DNA of 64,000 nt, taken from an uncultured Bacteroidales bacterium. GTDB taxonomy: Bacteria > Bacteroidota > Bacteroidia > Bacteroidales > Paludibacteraceae. The number at the start of each line of letters is the position of its first letter. The first letter of the stretch is position 1. The position numbers were made by a program, and so were the translations under genes. Location of the stretch: contig CAMHKW010000007.1 in assembly GCA_946185835.1 (NCBI GenBank), forward strand, positions 1 to 64,000. The letters are read 5' to 3'. Shown here in pieces: positions 17,734 to 27,430 of the stretch. The notes beneath the pieces are model-generated. The model worked only from the letters and a program-made list of their open reading frames with translations, was not told the origin of the DNA and made no database searches.

Positions 17734-18333
17734 TTATTTCTTTTTCTGATAGCGTTTGTTGAGTTCGCTTACCACCTGGTCGGTGATGTCGAATGCCTCG
17801 TCCGCCATGATGATATTATCACGATGGTTGTTGGTAAATATCACTTTATAACGACCATCGGCATTAAACTGCTTCAGGTAGTTATCCACCGTATCCGACA
17901 GTTGCATAGTCAGATTTTGCGTCTTCACCATGATGTCTTGCGACAGTTTCTGCTCAAGGTCTTGCAAGTCTTGCTGACGTTTCATTAGTCGCTGCTGCTC
18001 TTTCTCGGCACGTTCACGACTCAAAAAAGCATTGTTATCGACTTTACGCTGGAAGTCGGCATACTCGTTCTGCAAAGTACGAGCCTGCTGGTTCAACTTA
18101 GCAGTAGCATTCTCTTGGTCATTCATCAACTGGTCGTTAGCCTCAACAGCGAAAGTGTAGTTGGCAAGGATTGAGTCGAGATTGACATAAGCAATGGGCA
18201 ACTCAGCACTAACTACCGACCCCTCAGAAGAAGCTACAGGTGAACCCGACTTCGAACCGGTGAAATAAAGTACGAAAAGAACGACGATAGCTACAGCTAA
18301 TACTGCGTCAATGATAATTTGTTTTGTGTTCAT
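17734..18333 (-). CDS. OmpH/Skp-family periplasmic chaperone-like protein
   Basis: 199 aa. One N-terminal membrane anchor (V-L-A-V-A-I-V-V-L-F-V-L-Y-F) is followed by the Skp-like start P-I-A-Y-V-N-L-D-S-I-L, a long coiled coil (about 60-140, rich in Q, E, K) and a C-terminal strand region. Skp-type proteins hold unfolded outer-membrane proteins in the periplasm. Being upstream of a Wzi-like barrel gene it may help barrel delivery. Unlike classical Skp it appears anchored rather than free. Confidence 0.82.
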   Translation of the reverse strand: MNTKQIIIDAVLAVAIVVLFVLYFTGSKSGSPVASSEGSVVSAELPIAYVNLDSILANYTFAVEANDQLMNDQENATAKLNQQARTLQNEYADFQRKVDNNAFLSRERAEKEQQRLMKRQQDLQDLEQKLSQDIMVKTQNLTMQLSDTVDNYLKQFNADGRYKVIFTNNHRDNIIMADEAFDITDQVVSELNKRYQKKK

Positions 18334-18361
18334 ATTGATAATTATTATTTTGATTTCTAAT

Positions 18362-18455
18362 TTCTAACAGGCAAAGCCGGTCTAACTTCTAACAGCGAAG
18401 CGGTCTAACTTCTAACAGCGAAGCGGTCTAACTTCTAACAGGCGAAGCCGGTCTA
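18362..18455. repeat. GTTAGA-family tandem repeats, four units
   Basis: Four head-to-tail units of TCTAACTTCTAACA plus a small hairpin word: GGCAAAGCC (18370-18378), GCGAAGC (18395-18401), GCGAAGC (18418-18424) and GGCGAAGCC (18441-18449). The block fills the gap between the OmpH-like gene and the 71-aa gene, and its last unit supplies the TAG stop (18453-18455) of the latter. Confidence 0.9.
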
Positions 18456-18668
18456 TAAGCTATTTACATCGAGCCTGCGGTTGTTATGACGCTCGCGGTA
18501 ATCGGATGAGTTTGCGCACGTTATGCCACGCTCGCGCATCGCCTTACTCTGAGAGATATGCTGAGAGCTGAACCTGCCACCGGGCTTCACCAACACACGC
18601 ACCGCAAGCAACACAAAGGCCACTGCGACAATAACTAATATCGTTAAAAACAGTTTCATAACTTTCAC
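18453..18668 (-). CDS. Small single-helix membrane protein
   Basis: 71 aa; a start at Met4 (M-K-L-F-L-T-I-L) is equally possible. One strong membrane helix (L-F-L-T-I-L-V-I-V-A-V-A-F-V-L-L-A-V) is followed by a basic, polar tail (G-G-R-F-S-S-Q-H-I-S-Q-S-K-A-M-R-E-R-G-I-T-C). I recall similar small conserved proteins in Bacteroidetes but know no function. It precedes the OmpH/sugar transferase/Wzi genes on the same strand, with a long 200-nt leader after the promoter at 18875-18906. Its stop codon lies within a dispersed repeat, so the original C-terminus may have been altered. Confidence 0.65.
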   Translation of the reverse strand: MKVMKLFLTILVIVAVAFVLLAVRVLVKPGGRFSSQHISQSKAMRERGITCANSSDYRERHNNRRLDVNSL

Positions 18669-18874
18669 GAATAATTAACACATCAAATAACTCAATAAGA
18701 AGTTAAAGAAAAAGCAACGTATTGACAGACAAAATCAATGGAAAATTTACGGCTGATTAATTATAATTATTGTTTCCTGCTCTGTCCTATTCTTCGTTTA
18801 CTCTAATTCTATGTTTTTTCGGACTCTCATTCTTGCAAATTATCGTCACCCTACTCCAGCCCGAAATTGACCCG

Positions 18875-18906
18875 CAAAGGTACGAAAATAATTTTATTTG
18901 CGCAAC
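18875..18906 (-). promoter_or_regulatory. Promoter upstream of the 71-aa gene
   Basis: Minus strand GTTG (complement of 18903-18906), 20 bp, TACCTTTG (complement of 18875-18882). It probably drives the minus-strand set 18668 to 14304. Confidence 0.55.
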
Positions 18907-18951
18907 AAGACTTGGCATTTACACTATTATTTAGGTTTATTTAGATTTTTA

Positions 18952-18983
18952 TTTTGTCGGTAGCAAAAAAAATTGTATTTTTG
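18952..18983 (+). promoter_or_regulatory. Promoter of the bactofilin gene
   Basis: TTTTG at 18952-18956, 19 bp, TATTTTTG at 18976-18983. It lies inside the longest open frame and so rules out its upstream starts. Confidence 0.75.
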
Positions 18984-19028
18984 CGGGCTATTAAATGTTC
19001 GCACGCGAACACAACATTAACAAAAACT

Positions 19029-19418
19029 ATGTTCACTCACAATACTATGGCAAGTCAAGCACAACAACCAACCGGCAATTTATACAATGCCCTTACTGCC
19101 GGCAGTAAGATTATCGGCACCGTCATCGCCGATAGCGACATCCGTATCGACGGAGTCATCGAAGGAGAACTGCAATGCTCAGGCAAAGTGGTAATCGGAG
19201 AAAAAGGCTTTATGAAAGGCTCGGTAGCATGTCTCAACGCCGAGATTTTCGGACGACTCGACGGTAAAATCGACGTCAAACAAAGTCTCGCACTGCGCTC
19301 TACGGGCAACATCAAAGGTGAAGTCAAAACACAAACACTCATAGTTGAACCTAAGGCTATCTTCAACGGCACATGCTCTATGGGTACAACAGCCGAACCT
19401 CAACCAACACGCAAATAA
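19029..19418 (+). CDS. Bactofilin
   Basis: 129 aa; the start at M-F-T-H-N-T-M follows the promoter, and Met7 (M-A-S-Q-A) is an alternative. The central region is the bactofilin beta-helix: G-S-K-I-I-G-T-V-I-A-D-S-D-I-R-I-D-G, then repeating strands with glycines (G-E-L-Q-C-S-G-K-V-V-I-G, I-K-G-E-V-K-T-Q-T-L-I-V). Bactofilins polymerise without nucleotide into membrane-linked filaments that place cell-wall or envelope proteins. Short unstructured ends are typical. It heads the plus-strand group with DUF1015 and a PorE-like lipoprotein. Confidence 0.92.
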   Translation: MFTHNTMASQAQQPTGNLYNALTAGSKIIGTVIADSDIRIDGVIEGELQCSGKVVIGEKGFMKGSVACLNAEIFGRLDGKIDVKQSLALRSTGNIKGEVKTQTLIVEPKAIFNGTCSMGTTAEPQPTRK

Positions 19419-19427
19419 CACATCACG

Positions 19428-20675
19428 ATGGCTCTGATAAAACCTTTCAAAGGCATACGCCCACCACGCGAGATAGCCAAGCAAGTGTCGTCAAGACCCT
19501 ACGACGTACTCAACTCTCAGGAAGCACGCGACGAAGCACAAGGTAACCCGATGTCGCTATACCACATCATCAAACCCGAAATCAACTTCCCCGTCGGCAC
19601 CGACGAACATGACCCGCGGGTATACCAAAGTGCTCTCGACAACTTCAACGATTTTCGAAAAAAAGGATGGCTCGTGCAAGATAACGAAGAACACTACTAC
19701 ATCTATGCACAAACCATGAACAACCGCACACAGTACGGACTCGTCGTCGCCGCCTCTGTCGACGACTATATGACCGGCAGAATAAAAAAGCACGAACTCA
19801 CACGACGCGATAAAGAAGAAGACCGAATGAAACATGTGCGTATCACCAATGCCAATATCGAACCCGTCTTCTTTGCATATCCTCACCGCGACGACCTGAA
19901 CGCCATCATCCAAAAAATCACAGCTACCGAACCTGAGTACGACTTCATAAGCGACCTCGACGGATTCGGGCATACCTTCTGGGTTATCAACGACCGCGAC
20001 ACCATCAATCAGATAACCGACATCTTCAAACATATCCCATATCTCTATATCGCTGACGGACATCACCGCAGCGCTGCCGCAGCCTTGGTAGGCAACGAGA
20101 AAAGACTGCAAAACCCCAACCACCGCGGAGACGAAGAATATAACTACTTCCTCGCCGTCTGCTTCCCCGACGACCAACTCAACATCATCGACTACAACCG
20201 CGTCGTTAGTGACCTCAACGGAATGAGTTCGCAAGACTTCCTCAACGCTTTGTCAGCCGACTTCGAAATCGAGAAGAAAGGCACCGACATCTACAAACCC
20301 GACCGCCTGCATAACTTCTCTCTCTACCTCGACGGCGAGTGGTATTCGCTCACCGCACGCCAAGGTCGCTACGACGACAACGACCCCATAGGAGTGCTCG
20401 ACGTCACCATCTCTTCCGACCTGATACTGCGCAAACTACTCGGCATTACCGACCTCAGAAGCGACAAACGCATCGACTTCGTGGGAGGCATACGAGGACT
20501 CGGAGAACTCAAACGACGTGTCGACTCCGGCGAGATGAGAGTAGCACTCGCACTCTACCCCGTCACCATGAAACAACTCATGGACATCGCCGACTCGGGT
20601 AACATCATGCCGCCTAAGACCACTTGGTTCGAACCCAAACTCAGAAGCGGACTTATCATTCACGAATTAGTATAG
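19428..20675 (+). CDS. DUF1015 family protein
   Basis: 415 aa, normal size. It starts with the family motif K-P-F-K-G-I-R-P and S-R-P-Y-D-V; Y-I-A-D-G-H-H-R-S-A-A-A near residue 200 and F-V-G-G-I-R-G-L-G-E-L near residue 345 are further conserved blocks. The function of DUF1015 is not established; the H-H-R motif suggests an enzyme or nucleotide-related role. Soluble, no signal. It starts 9 bp after the bactofilin stop and ends one base before the PorE-like GTG, so it is within one operon. Confidence 0.9.
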   Translation: MALIKPFKGIRPPREIAKQVSSRPYDVLNSQEARDEAQGNPMSLYHIIKPEINFPVGTDEHDPRVYQSALDNFNDFRKKGWLVQDNEEHYYIYAQTMNNRTQYGLVVAASVDDYMTGRIKKHELTRRDKEEDRMKHVRITNANIEPVFFAYPHRDDLNAIIQKITATEPEYDFISDLDGFGHTFWVINDRDTINQITDIFKHIPYLYIADGHHRSAAAALVGNEKRLQNPNHRGDEEYNYFLAVCFPDDQLNIIDYNRVVSDLNGMSSQDFLNALSADFEIEKKGTDIYKPDRLHNFSLYLDGEWYSLTARQGRYDDNDPIGVLDVTISSDLILRKLLGITDLRSDKRIDFVGGIRGLGELKRRVDSGEMRVALALYPVTMKQLMDIADSGNIMPPKTTWFEPKLRSGLIIHELV

Positions 20676-20676
20676 T

Positions 20677-22770
20677 GTGAAAAACAAGTCCGACATATTA
20701 CTCTGCGCCCTCACACTGCTCATCTTCAGTGTGTCGCTCTCATCATGCGGATTGCAAGCACGCCTTCGACGCGCCGACAAGAAATACGCTATCGGAGAAT
20801 ACTACGTAGCCGGCGACATCTACCGCTCATGCTACCGGAAAATAGACCGCAAAGACAAGAACCTGCGCGCCTCTGTCGCCTTCAAACAAGGCGAATGCTA
20901 CCGACATATCAACAACCCAAAGGCACTGCAAGCATACCAAAACTCCATCCGCAACAAATACCAAGACTCCATAGTCTACCTCTACTACGCACAGACACTC
21001 CACTATCAGGGCAAATACAAGGATGCTGAGAAGGCTTACAACACCTACCTCGAGCACAACCCCAACGACTACGTCGCACGAGCCGGACTATATGCCTGTC
21101 AGCAAGTGAGCGAATGGAAGAAAGAGTTTACACGATATAAGCTATCTGAAGCTAAAGAGTTCAACGACAAGCGCTCAAGCAGTTTCTCACCATGTTTCAT
21201 CGGTAGCAACAGCGACGCTCTGATGTTCACCTCAAACCGCACCACCACCTCACGAAAAAACCGACTGCTCAGCAACATCACAGGAGTGCCCGTCAACATG
21301 CTGTACTCCACTCGCAAAAACGCACTCGGCAAATGGGAAGACATAGAGAAGACCGAAGGACTCGAAGGCGAACAAAACAGTGAAGGCGCCGACTCCGAAA
21401 ACTCAGGCAGCGACAATGGCGAAGGTAGCGACGCAGCTGGCGCCGCCGACAGCAATGCCAAGAAAAAAACATCACCGGCCGACATAGGTGTGTGCTGCTT
21501 CTCCGACGACGGACATACCATGTACTTCACCTACTCTAAACCTATCAACGGCTCTGACCTCGGAGCACAGATATATAAGTCGTCGCGGGCAAGCGGAACA
21601 TGGAGCGAACCACAACAAGTCAAACTCTTCGACGACAGCACCATCACCTGCGCACACCCCTCACTCTCCTACTCCGGCGACACTCTATACTTCGTATCCG
21701 ACGCTCCCGACGGATACGGAGGTATGGACATCTACTTCGCACAACTCGACGGCGACGAATGGAAGATGCCAACCAACCTCGGACCGGTCATCAACACCGC
21801 CTCCGATGAGATGTTCCCTACCATCAGAAAAAACGGAACGTTATACTTCTCATCCAAAGGACATCCCGGATACGGCGGACTCGACATCTTCAAAGCCGTA
21901 CCACAAGACAGCACGTGGCTGCTGTATAACATGGGTACGCCATTCAACTCCAACGGCGACGACTTCGGCATCACATTCGCCTCAGACGCCGAAGAAGGGT
22001 TCTTCTCATCGAACCGAGGACAAAAGAAAGGATTCGACAAAATATACAGCTTCATACTTCCGGAAATGGTATTCCTCGTAGAAGGTAATGTCAAAAGCCA
22101 TACCGGCGAACAAGTGGCTGACGCCTTCATCCGCTTAGTAGGAAACGACGGCACTAACGCCAAAGTGCAAGTCAGAAAAGACGGCAGCTACAAACTCAAA
22201 CTTCAGAAAGACTGCAAATACGTCATGCTCGCCACCGCACGTGGATACCTCAACGAGAAATACGAACTCCGGACCGACAACCTCGTCGACTCTAAGACCT
22301 ATAACCACGACTTCACTCTCACCTCGCTGAGCAAACCTATCACCATGGATAATATCTTCTACGAATTTGCAAAATGGGAACTCACACCGGCGTCTGAACA
22401 AGGACTCAACCAACTCATCAAACTGCTGCAAGACAACCCTAATATCACCATCGAGCTATCTGCTCATACCGACCGCGTAGGCGACTCGGCAAGCAATAAG
22501 ACACTCAGCGAGAAAAGAGCACAAGCCGTCGTCGAATACCTCATCGCACACGGCATTGACAAAGAACGACTCACACCCGTAGGATACGGCAAAGACAAAC
22601 CGGTGGTGGTAGACGAAGCTCTGCATAAGAAATATAACTACCTGCCCGTCGGACAAACACTCGACGAACAGTTTATCGACACACTCACACCCGACCAACA
22701 AAACATAGCCAACCAAATTAACCGACGTACCGAATTCAGGGTGCTCAGAACCACCTACAACCTCTATTAA
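20677..22770 (+). CDS. porE: PorE-like OmpA-family lipoprotein (type IX secretion)
   Basis: 697 aa from a GTG start; an ATG is not available before the signal peptide. Lipobox S-S-C-G (Cys24). Domain order: TPR helices (about 30-145), a WD40-like PD40 beta-propeller (about 165-460, with P-D-G-Y-G-G-M-D-I-Y and H-P-G-Y-G-G-L-D-I-F blades), a carboxypeptidase-regulatory-like domain (about 465-545) and a C-terminal OmpA domain that binds peptidoglycan (L-S-A-H-T-D-R-V-G). This matches PorE (PG1058) of Porphyromonas, the anchor of the type IX machine. An acidic Ser/Gly/Glu-rich loop (about 225-270) is an unusual insertion in the propeller. Confidence 0.82.
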   Translation: MKNKSDILLCALTLLIFSVSLSSCGLQARLRRADKKYAIGEYYVAGDIYRSCYRKIDRKDKNLRASVAFKQGECYRHINNPKALQAYQNSIRNKYQDSIVYLYYAQTLHYQGKYKDAEKAYNTYLEHNPNDYVARAGLYACQQVSEWKKEFTRYKLSEAKEFNDKRSSSFSPCFIGSNSDALMFTSNRTTTSRKNRLLSNITGVPVNMLYSTRKNALGKWEDIEKTEGLEGEQNSEGADSENSGSDNGEGSDAAGAADSNAKKKTSPADIGVCCFSDDGHTMYFTYSKPINGSDLGAQIYKSSRASGTWSEPQQVKLFDDSTITCAHPSLSYSGDTLYFVSDAPDGYGGMDIYFAQLDGDEWKMPTNLGPVINTASDEMFPTIRKNGTLYFSSKGHPGYGGLDIFKAVPQDSTWLLYNMGTPFNSNGDDFGITFASDAEEGFFSSNRGQKKGFDKIYSFILPEMVFLVEGNVKSHTGEQVADAFIRLVGNDGTNAKVQVRKDGSYKLKLQKDCKYVMLATARGYLNEKYELRTDNLVDSKTYNHDFTLTSLSKPITMDNIFYEFAKWELTPASEQGLNQLIKLLQDNPNITIELSAHTDRVGDSASNKTLSEKRAQAVVEYLIAHGIDKERLTPVGYGKDKPVVVDEALHKKYNYLPVGQTLDEQFIDTLTPDQQNIANQINRRTEFRVLRTTYNLY

Positions 22771-22806
22771 CACTCACGCTACCAACACGCACAATCTGAT
22801 TTTAAA

Positions 22807-23601
22807 ATGCAACAATATTTAGACCTCTGCCAAAGGATACTGACCGAGGGTGCCCACAAAGACGACCGCACCGGTACCGGCATCACGTCGGTATTCGGAC
22901 ATCAGATGCGCTTTCACATGGTTGACGGCTTCCCGCTGCTCACCACCAAGAAGCTACACCTCAAATCCATCATCTACGAACTGCTGTGGTTCCTGCAAGG
23001 CGACACCAACGTACACTACCTGCAAGAACACGGAGTGCGCATCTGGAACGAATGGGCTGACGAAAATGGCGAACTCGGACCCGTCTACGGACACCAATGG
23101 AGAAGCTGGCCCGACTACAACGGAGGGCATATCGACCAGATTGCCAACATCGTAGAACAGATAAAGCACAACCCCACCTCGCGCCGACTGCTCGTCAGCG
23201 CATGGAACGTTGCCGAAGTCAACCAAATGGCACTGCCACCATGCCACTGCCTGTTTCAATTCTATGTGGCAGACGGCAAGCTGAGTCTGCAACTCTACCA
23301 ACGCTCGGCTGACGTCTTCCTCGGAGTACCTTTTAATATAGCAAGCTACGCTCTACTCCTGCAAATGATGGCACAGGTATGCCATCTCCAACCGGGAGAC
23401 TTCGTGCACACTCTCGGAGATGCACATATTTATAACAACCACATCGAACAAGTCAAACTGCAACTCACCCGACAACCCAGACCTCTGCCTACCATGACGC
23501 TCAACCCCGACAAGACAGACATCTTCAGTTTCGACTACGACGACTTCTGCCTGACAGGCTACGACCCGCACCCGCATATCGCCGGACAAGTAGCAGTATA
23601 A
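22807..23601 (+). CDS. thyA: Thymidylate synthase
   Basis: 264 aa, same length as E. coli ThyA. It methylates dUMP to dTMP using methylene-tetrahydrofolate. The catalytic cysteine is in A-L-P-P-C-H-C; R-T-G-T-G binds phosphate near the N-terminus and G-D-A-H-I-Y-N-N-H is conserved. It is followed after 16 bp by folA, which recycles the dihydrofolate that ThyA produces. Confidence 0.97.
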   Translation: MQQYLDLCQRILTEGAHKDDRTGTGITSVFGHQMRFHMVDGFPLLTTKKLHLKSIIYELLWFLQGDTNVHYLQEHGVRIWNEWADENGELGPVYGHQWRSWPDYNGGHIDQIANIVEQIKHNPTSRRLLVSAWNVAEVNQMALPPCHCLFQFYVADGKLSLQLYQRSADVFLGVPFNIASYALLLQMMAQVCHLQPGDFVHTLGDAHIYNNHIEQVKLQLTRQPRPLPTMTLNPDKTDIFSFDYDDFCLTGYDPHPHIAGQVAV

Positions 23602-23617
23602 CCAACATCACACTATC

Positions 23618-24112
23618 ATGATATCTATCATTGTAGCCATCGACCAACATAACGGCATCGGACGACAAGGACAACTGCTCTGCCATCTGCCTGCCGACTT
23701 GCAATACTTCAAACTAACTACACAAGGCAAGACAGTGATAATGGGAGAACGAACCTTCCTCTCGCTGCCACGTCACCCGCTGCCTAACAGACGTAACATC
23801 GTGCTCACCGACGTCAAAGACAAGACCTTCGACGGTGCCGAGACAGTATACTCCATACAACAGGCTTTGCAGCTGACACTACCGGACGAGGAGGCTTTCA
23901 TCATCGGAGGAGGTATGGTATACCGACAGTTTATGCCCATCGCCGACCGACTGTATATCACACATATACACCATCAATGGGACGACGCTGACACTTTCTT
24001 TCCGGATATAGACCCGCAGACATGGGAACTATACTCACTCCGACAAAACCAAGCCGACGACCTCAACCCCTACGACTACGACTTCGCCGTTTACACACGA
24101 CGACAACAATAA
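23618..24112 (+). CDS. folA: Dihydrofolate reductase
   Basis: 164 aa, normal length. It reduces dihydrofolate with NADPH. The N-terminus I-S-I-I-V-A-I-D-Q-H-N-G-I-G, the W-x-L-P-like site (here L-L-C-H-L-P-A-D-L), M-G-E-R-T-F and I-I-G-G-G-M-V-Y are the standard elements. The usual tryptophan of the Met20 loop (L-P-W) appears as C-H in L-L-C-H-L-P, a known variation among Bacteroidetes. Operon with thyA. Confidence 0.94.
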   Translation: MISIIVAIDQHNGIGRQGQLLCHLPADLQYFKLTTQGKTVIMGERTFLSLPRHPLPNRRNIVLTDVKDKTFDGAETVYSIQQALQLTLPDEEAFIIGGGMVYRQFMPIADRLYITHIHHQWDDADTFFPDIDPQTWELYSLRQNQADDLNPYDYDFAVYTRRQQ

Positions 24113-24160
24113 CGTATCATCAAAAAATACACATAATAAATAATCAATCTTTTAACATTT

Positions 24161-25522
24161 ATGAGCAAAGTAATTAAGATTACCAAAGGTCTCGATTTAC
24201 CCATGGTAGGAGAAGCCGCCCAACTGACAGTGGCTCTATCCATGCCTAAGGTTATCGAGATTGTGCCGGACCATTTTGCCGGTGTCAAGCCACGACTGCT
24301 TGTACACGAAGGCGACATGGTAAAAGCCGGTCAGCCGCTCTTCTCGTCAAAGCAGTTCGCTCAGATGATGTTCTCGTCCCCCGTAAGCGGCAAGATTCTT
24401 GCCATCAATCGTGGAGAACGACGGAAGATACTATCTATCAGTATCGAACCCGATGAGACACAAGTCTACGAGAATTACAATGCTGACCTCGCCACGATGA
24501 CCGGCGAACAGGTTCGCGACCTGCTGTTGGCATCAGGACTATGGTGCTTGGTCAAACAACGTCCGTACGACTGCATCGCCAACCCCGACAAAAAAGCGAA
24601 AGCCGTCTTCGTTTCGACATTCGACTCGGCACCCCTCGCTCCTGACTACGAGTACGTAGCCAAAGGACAAGAAGCAGCACTGCAAGCAGGTATCACCGCA
24701 CTTGCCAAGATAGTAGGCAAGAACGTCAACCTCGCAGTCAAGAAGAGCGAACCTAAGTTGTTCACCTCTCTCAAAGATGCTACCATCACCGTGTTCGACG
24801 GACCACACCCCGCAGGAAACGTAGGAGTGCAAATCAACCACATCGACCCCGTCAACAAAGACGAACAAGTGCTCACCGTCAACCTGCAAGACGTCATCGT
24901 CATCGGACGACTCTTCACCACCGGCAAAGTCGACATGCACAAACTCGTTGCACTCACCGGTCCGGAAGTATCAACGCCTAAGTACTTCGAAGTACTGCCG
25001 GGCATGCCCCTATCTGCACTGTTTACCAACCGTACTTCTACCAACAAGCCACTCAGATACGTGGCAGGTAACGTACTGAGCGGACACCGGGTAGAGCCCT
25101 CCGAGTTCGTCTCACCTTACGACAACCAATACTCCGTCATCGACGAAGGATCCGAGACACACGACTTCATGGGGTGGCTCGCACCTCGTCTCAACCGCTT
25201 CAGCACCAACCGCTCGGTTCCGTCGGCGTTCCTACGATGCCTTAAGAAGGCTACCGGCTACGACTACGACGCTCGACTGCTCGGCGGACGACGTGCCATC
25301 ATCGTCTCAGGTGAATACGACAAGGTCTTCCCTATGGATATCTATCCCGAATATCTTATTAAAGCTATGATAGCAGGCAACATCGACAAGATGGAACAAC
25401 TCGGAGCTTACGAAGTAGCACCCGAAGACTTTGCTCTCGCCGAGTACGTGTGCACATCCAAACTGCCACTGCAAGCTATAGTAAGACAAGCACTCGACAA
25501 TATGAAATCAGAATTGGAATAA
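24161..25522 (+). CDS. nqrA: Na+-translocating NADH:quinone reductase subunit A
   Basis: 453 aa, normal size. Peripheral subunit of the six-part Na+-NQR, which oxidises NADH, reduces quinone and pumps Na+. It opens with K-V-I-K-I-T-K-G-L-D-L-P, the family N-terminus, with the biotinyl-carrier-like P-V-S-G-K-I-L-A-I-N-R-G-E-R-R segment near residue 70. No membrane helices, as expected. First gene of the operon; 4 bp separate it from nqrB. Confidence 0.97.
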   Translation: MSKVIKITKGLDLPMVGEAAQLTVALSMPKVIEIVPDHFAGVKPRLLVHEGDMVKAGQPLFSSKQFAQMMFSSPVSGKILAINRGERRKILSISIEPDETQVYENYNADLATMTGEQVRDLLLASGLWCLVKQRPYDCIANPDKKAKAVFVSTFDSAPLAPDYEYVAKGQEAALQAGITALAKIVGKNVNLAVKKSEPKLFTSLKDATITVFDGPHPAGNVGVQINHIDPVNKDEQVLTVNLQDVIVIGRLFTTGKVDMHKLVALTGPEVSTPKYFEVLPGMPLSALFTNRTSTNKPLRYVAGNVLSGHRVEPSEFVSPYDNQYSVIDEGSETHDFMGWLAPRLNRFSTNRSVPSAFLRCLKKATGYDYDARLLGGRRAIIVSGEYDKVFPMDIYPEYLIKAMIAGNIDKMEQLGAYEVAPEDFALAEYVCTSKLPLQAIVRQALDNMKSELE

Positions 25523-25526
25523 GCGT

Positions 25527-26735
25527 ATGAAATGGTTATATAATATAGTAGAAAAACTGCGCCCTCAGTTCGACGAGGGTGGCAAGTTTCACGCACTACA
25601 CTCGCTCTTCGACGGCTTCGACACCTTCCTGTTCACACCTAACACCACCTCAAAACGTATTGGCGCACAGGTCCACGATGCTACCGACTCGAAGCGAACA
25701 ATGATTATCGTAGTGCTCGCTCTTGTTCCTGCTATGCTTTTCGGAATGTATAATGTTGGATACCAACACTTCCTTGCTACAGGACAAACAGTAGGATTCT
25801 GGCAGACCTTTGCCTTTGGCCTGCTGGCAGTTCTCCCTCTTATCTTGGTAAGCTACATCGTAGGTCTGGGCATCGAGTTCACCGTCGCTCAATTCAAACA
25901 CGAAGAGATAGCCGAAGGCTTCCTTGTCACAGGTTTCATCATTCCAATGATAGTGCCTATCGACACCCCTCTGTGGATGGTCGCCATCGCTACCGCCTTC
26001 GCCGTCATCTTCGCTAAAGAGATCTTCGGAGGAACAGGCTATAACATCTTCAACGTAGCCCTTATCACTCGTGCCTTCCTCTTCTTTGCCTACCCCACCA
26101 AGATGTCGGGCGACCAGGTGTTCGTACGCACCGACGGCACATGGGGCTGGGACGGCGGACATGCCGTCGTTGACGGTTTCTCGGGTGCTACACCTCTCGG
26201 ACAACTCGCCACTTCGACCGACGCCACCGTGACGCTGACTAACACCGTAGGTACACCTATCACCGTACTCGACGCCATGAACGGACTCTACCCGGGCTCT
26301 GTCGGAGAGACGTGCGTATGGGCTATACTGCTCGGCGCTTGCCTGCTGCTGCTCACCGGCGTGGCTTCGTGGAAGACCATGCTCTCGGTATTCGTAGGCG
26401 GCGGACTCATGGCTTGGATCATCAACCTCAGCGGAGCCGATAACGCAGCTGCCAACACTCCATGGTACTTGCACCTCATGCTCGGCGGATTCGCCTTCGG
26501 TGCCGTATTCATGGCTACCGACCCCGTCACATCAGCACGCACAGAAACAGGTAAGTGGATATACGGACTCATCATCGGTGTGATGGCTATTCTCGTTCGA
26601 TGCTTCAACCCCGGATACCCCGAAGGTATGATGCTCGCCATCTTGTTCGGTAACCTCTGCGCTCCACTCATCGACTGGTGCGTCGTTAAAGTCAATATCA
26701 ACAAGAGGTTGAAACGTTCAATAATCAAAAAATAG
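25527..26735 (+). CDS. nqrB: Na+-NQR subunit B
   Basis: 402 aa, about ten membrane helices. It carries a covalently bound FMN on the threonine of the S-G-A-T-P-L-G motif (about residue 224), riboflavin and part of the Na+ path. The N-terminal soluble stretch (about 1-50) is normal. It overlaps none of its neighbours; spacing is 4-5 bp on each side, consistent with one transcript. Confidence 0.97.
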   Translation: MKWLYNIVEKLRPQFDEGGKFHALHSLFDGFDTFLFTPNTTSKRIGAQVHDATDSKRTMIIVVLALVPAMLFGMYNVGYQHFLATGQTVGFWQTFAFGLLAVLPLILVSYIVGLGIEFTVAQFKHEEIAEGFLVTGFIIPMIVPIDTPLWMVAIATAFAVIFAKEIFGGTGYNIFNVALITRAFLFFAYPTKMSGDQVFVRTDGTWGWDGGHAVVDGFSGATPLGQLATSTDATVTLTNTVGTPITVLDAMNGLYPGSVGETCVWAILLGACLLLLTGVASWKTMLSVFVGGGLMAWIINLSGADNAAANTPWYLHLMLGGFAFGAVFMATDPVTSARTETGKWIYGLIIGVMAILVRCFNPGYPEGMMLAILFGNLCAPLIDWCVVKVNINKRLKRSIIKK

Positions 26736-26740
26736 GACTT

Positions 26741-27427
26741 ATGAAACTAAATACAAACAGTAATGTCTACACGATAGTCTATGCTACGGTTATCGTGGTG
26801 GTTGTAGCACTGCTGCTTGCTGTTGTATCATCGGCACTGAAGCCGCGTCAGGCTGCCAACGTCGAACTCGACCGCAAGAAACAAGTGCTATCGTCGCTCA
26901 ACATCGACCTCAAAGGACAAGATGTCGACGCACTATACAACCAACTCATTGCAGAAAAAGATTTCGAAGGCAAGACCTTCTATCTCGCAACTCTCAACGA
27001 CGGCTCACTGAAATATATCATCCCGATGCGCGGAGCCGGACTGTGGGGACCGATATGGGGATATGTCGCTCTCGATGACGACAAAAATACCATCTACGGC
27101 ACTTTCTTCAACCACGAATCCGAAACACCGGGCTTAGGCGGTGAGATAACAACAGCCAAATTCCAAGACGGATTCATCGGTAAACACATCCTTAACAATG
27201 GTACTCTGGGCAACATCGAGATCGCCAAAGGCATCGCCACCGGCGAACAAGTACAAGCCATCTCAGGCGCTACCATCACCTCTAAGGGTGTAGAGACAAT
27301 GATTAACACCACTCTTCAAGAATACAAGCAGTTTGTCGAAGCTGCCGCAGCTGTAGCAGCTCAGACTAACGAAGCTGTAGTAGAAGAAGTGGAGAACGAA
27401 CAACCCGCTAACGAAAAGGAGGACTAA
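26741..27427 (+). CDS. nqrC: Na+-NQR subunit C
   Basis: 228 aa. One N-terminal membrane helix (I-V-Y-A-T-V-I-V-V-V-V-A-L-L-L-A-V-V) precedes a periplasmic FMN-binding domain; the FMN is attached to a threonine in S-G-A-T-I-T-S-K-G-V (about residue 182). The C-terminus ends in an Ala/Glu-rich tail (E-E-V-E-N-E-Q-P) longer than in Vibrio. Electrons pass from here to NqrB. Confidence 0.96.
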   Translation: MKLNTNSNVYTIVYATVIVVVVALLLAVVSSALKPRQAANVELDRKKQVLSSLNIDLKGQDVDALYNQLIAEKDFEGKTFYLATLNDGSLKYIIPMRGAGLWGPIWGYVALDDDKNTIYGTFFNHESETPGLGGEITTAKFQDGFIGKHILNNGTLGNIEIAKGIATGEQVQAISGATITSKGVETMINTTLQEYKQFVEAAAAVAAQTNEAVVEEVENEQPANEKED

Positions 27428-27430
27428 ACA

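Noticed and set aside
19557..20234. 225-aa minus-strand ORF opposite the DUF1015 gene
   Set aside because: Very Val/Asp/Glu-rich shadow caused by GAC/GTC-rich codons on the plus strand.
25650..26474. 274-aa minus-strand ORF opposite nqrB
   Set aside because: Antisense shadow of a strongly biased coding sequence; no promoter or recognisable domain.
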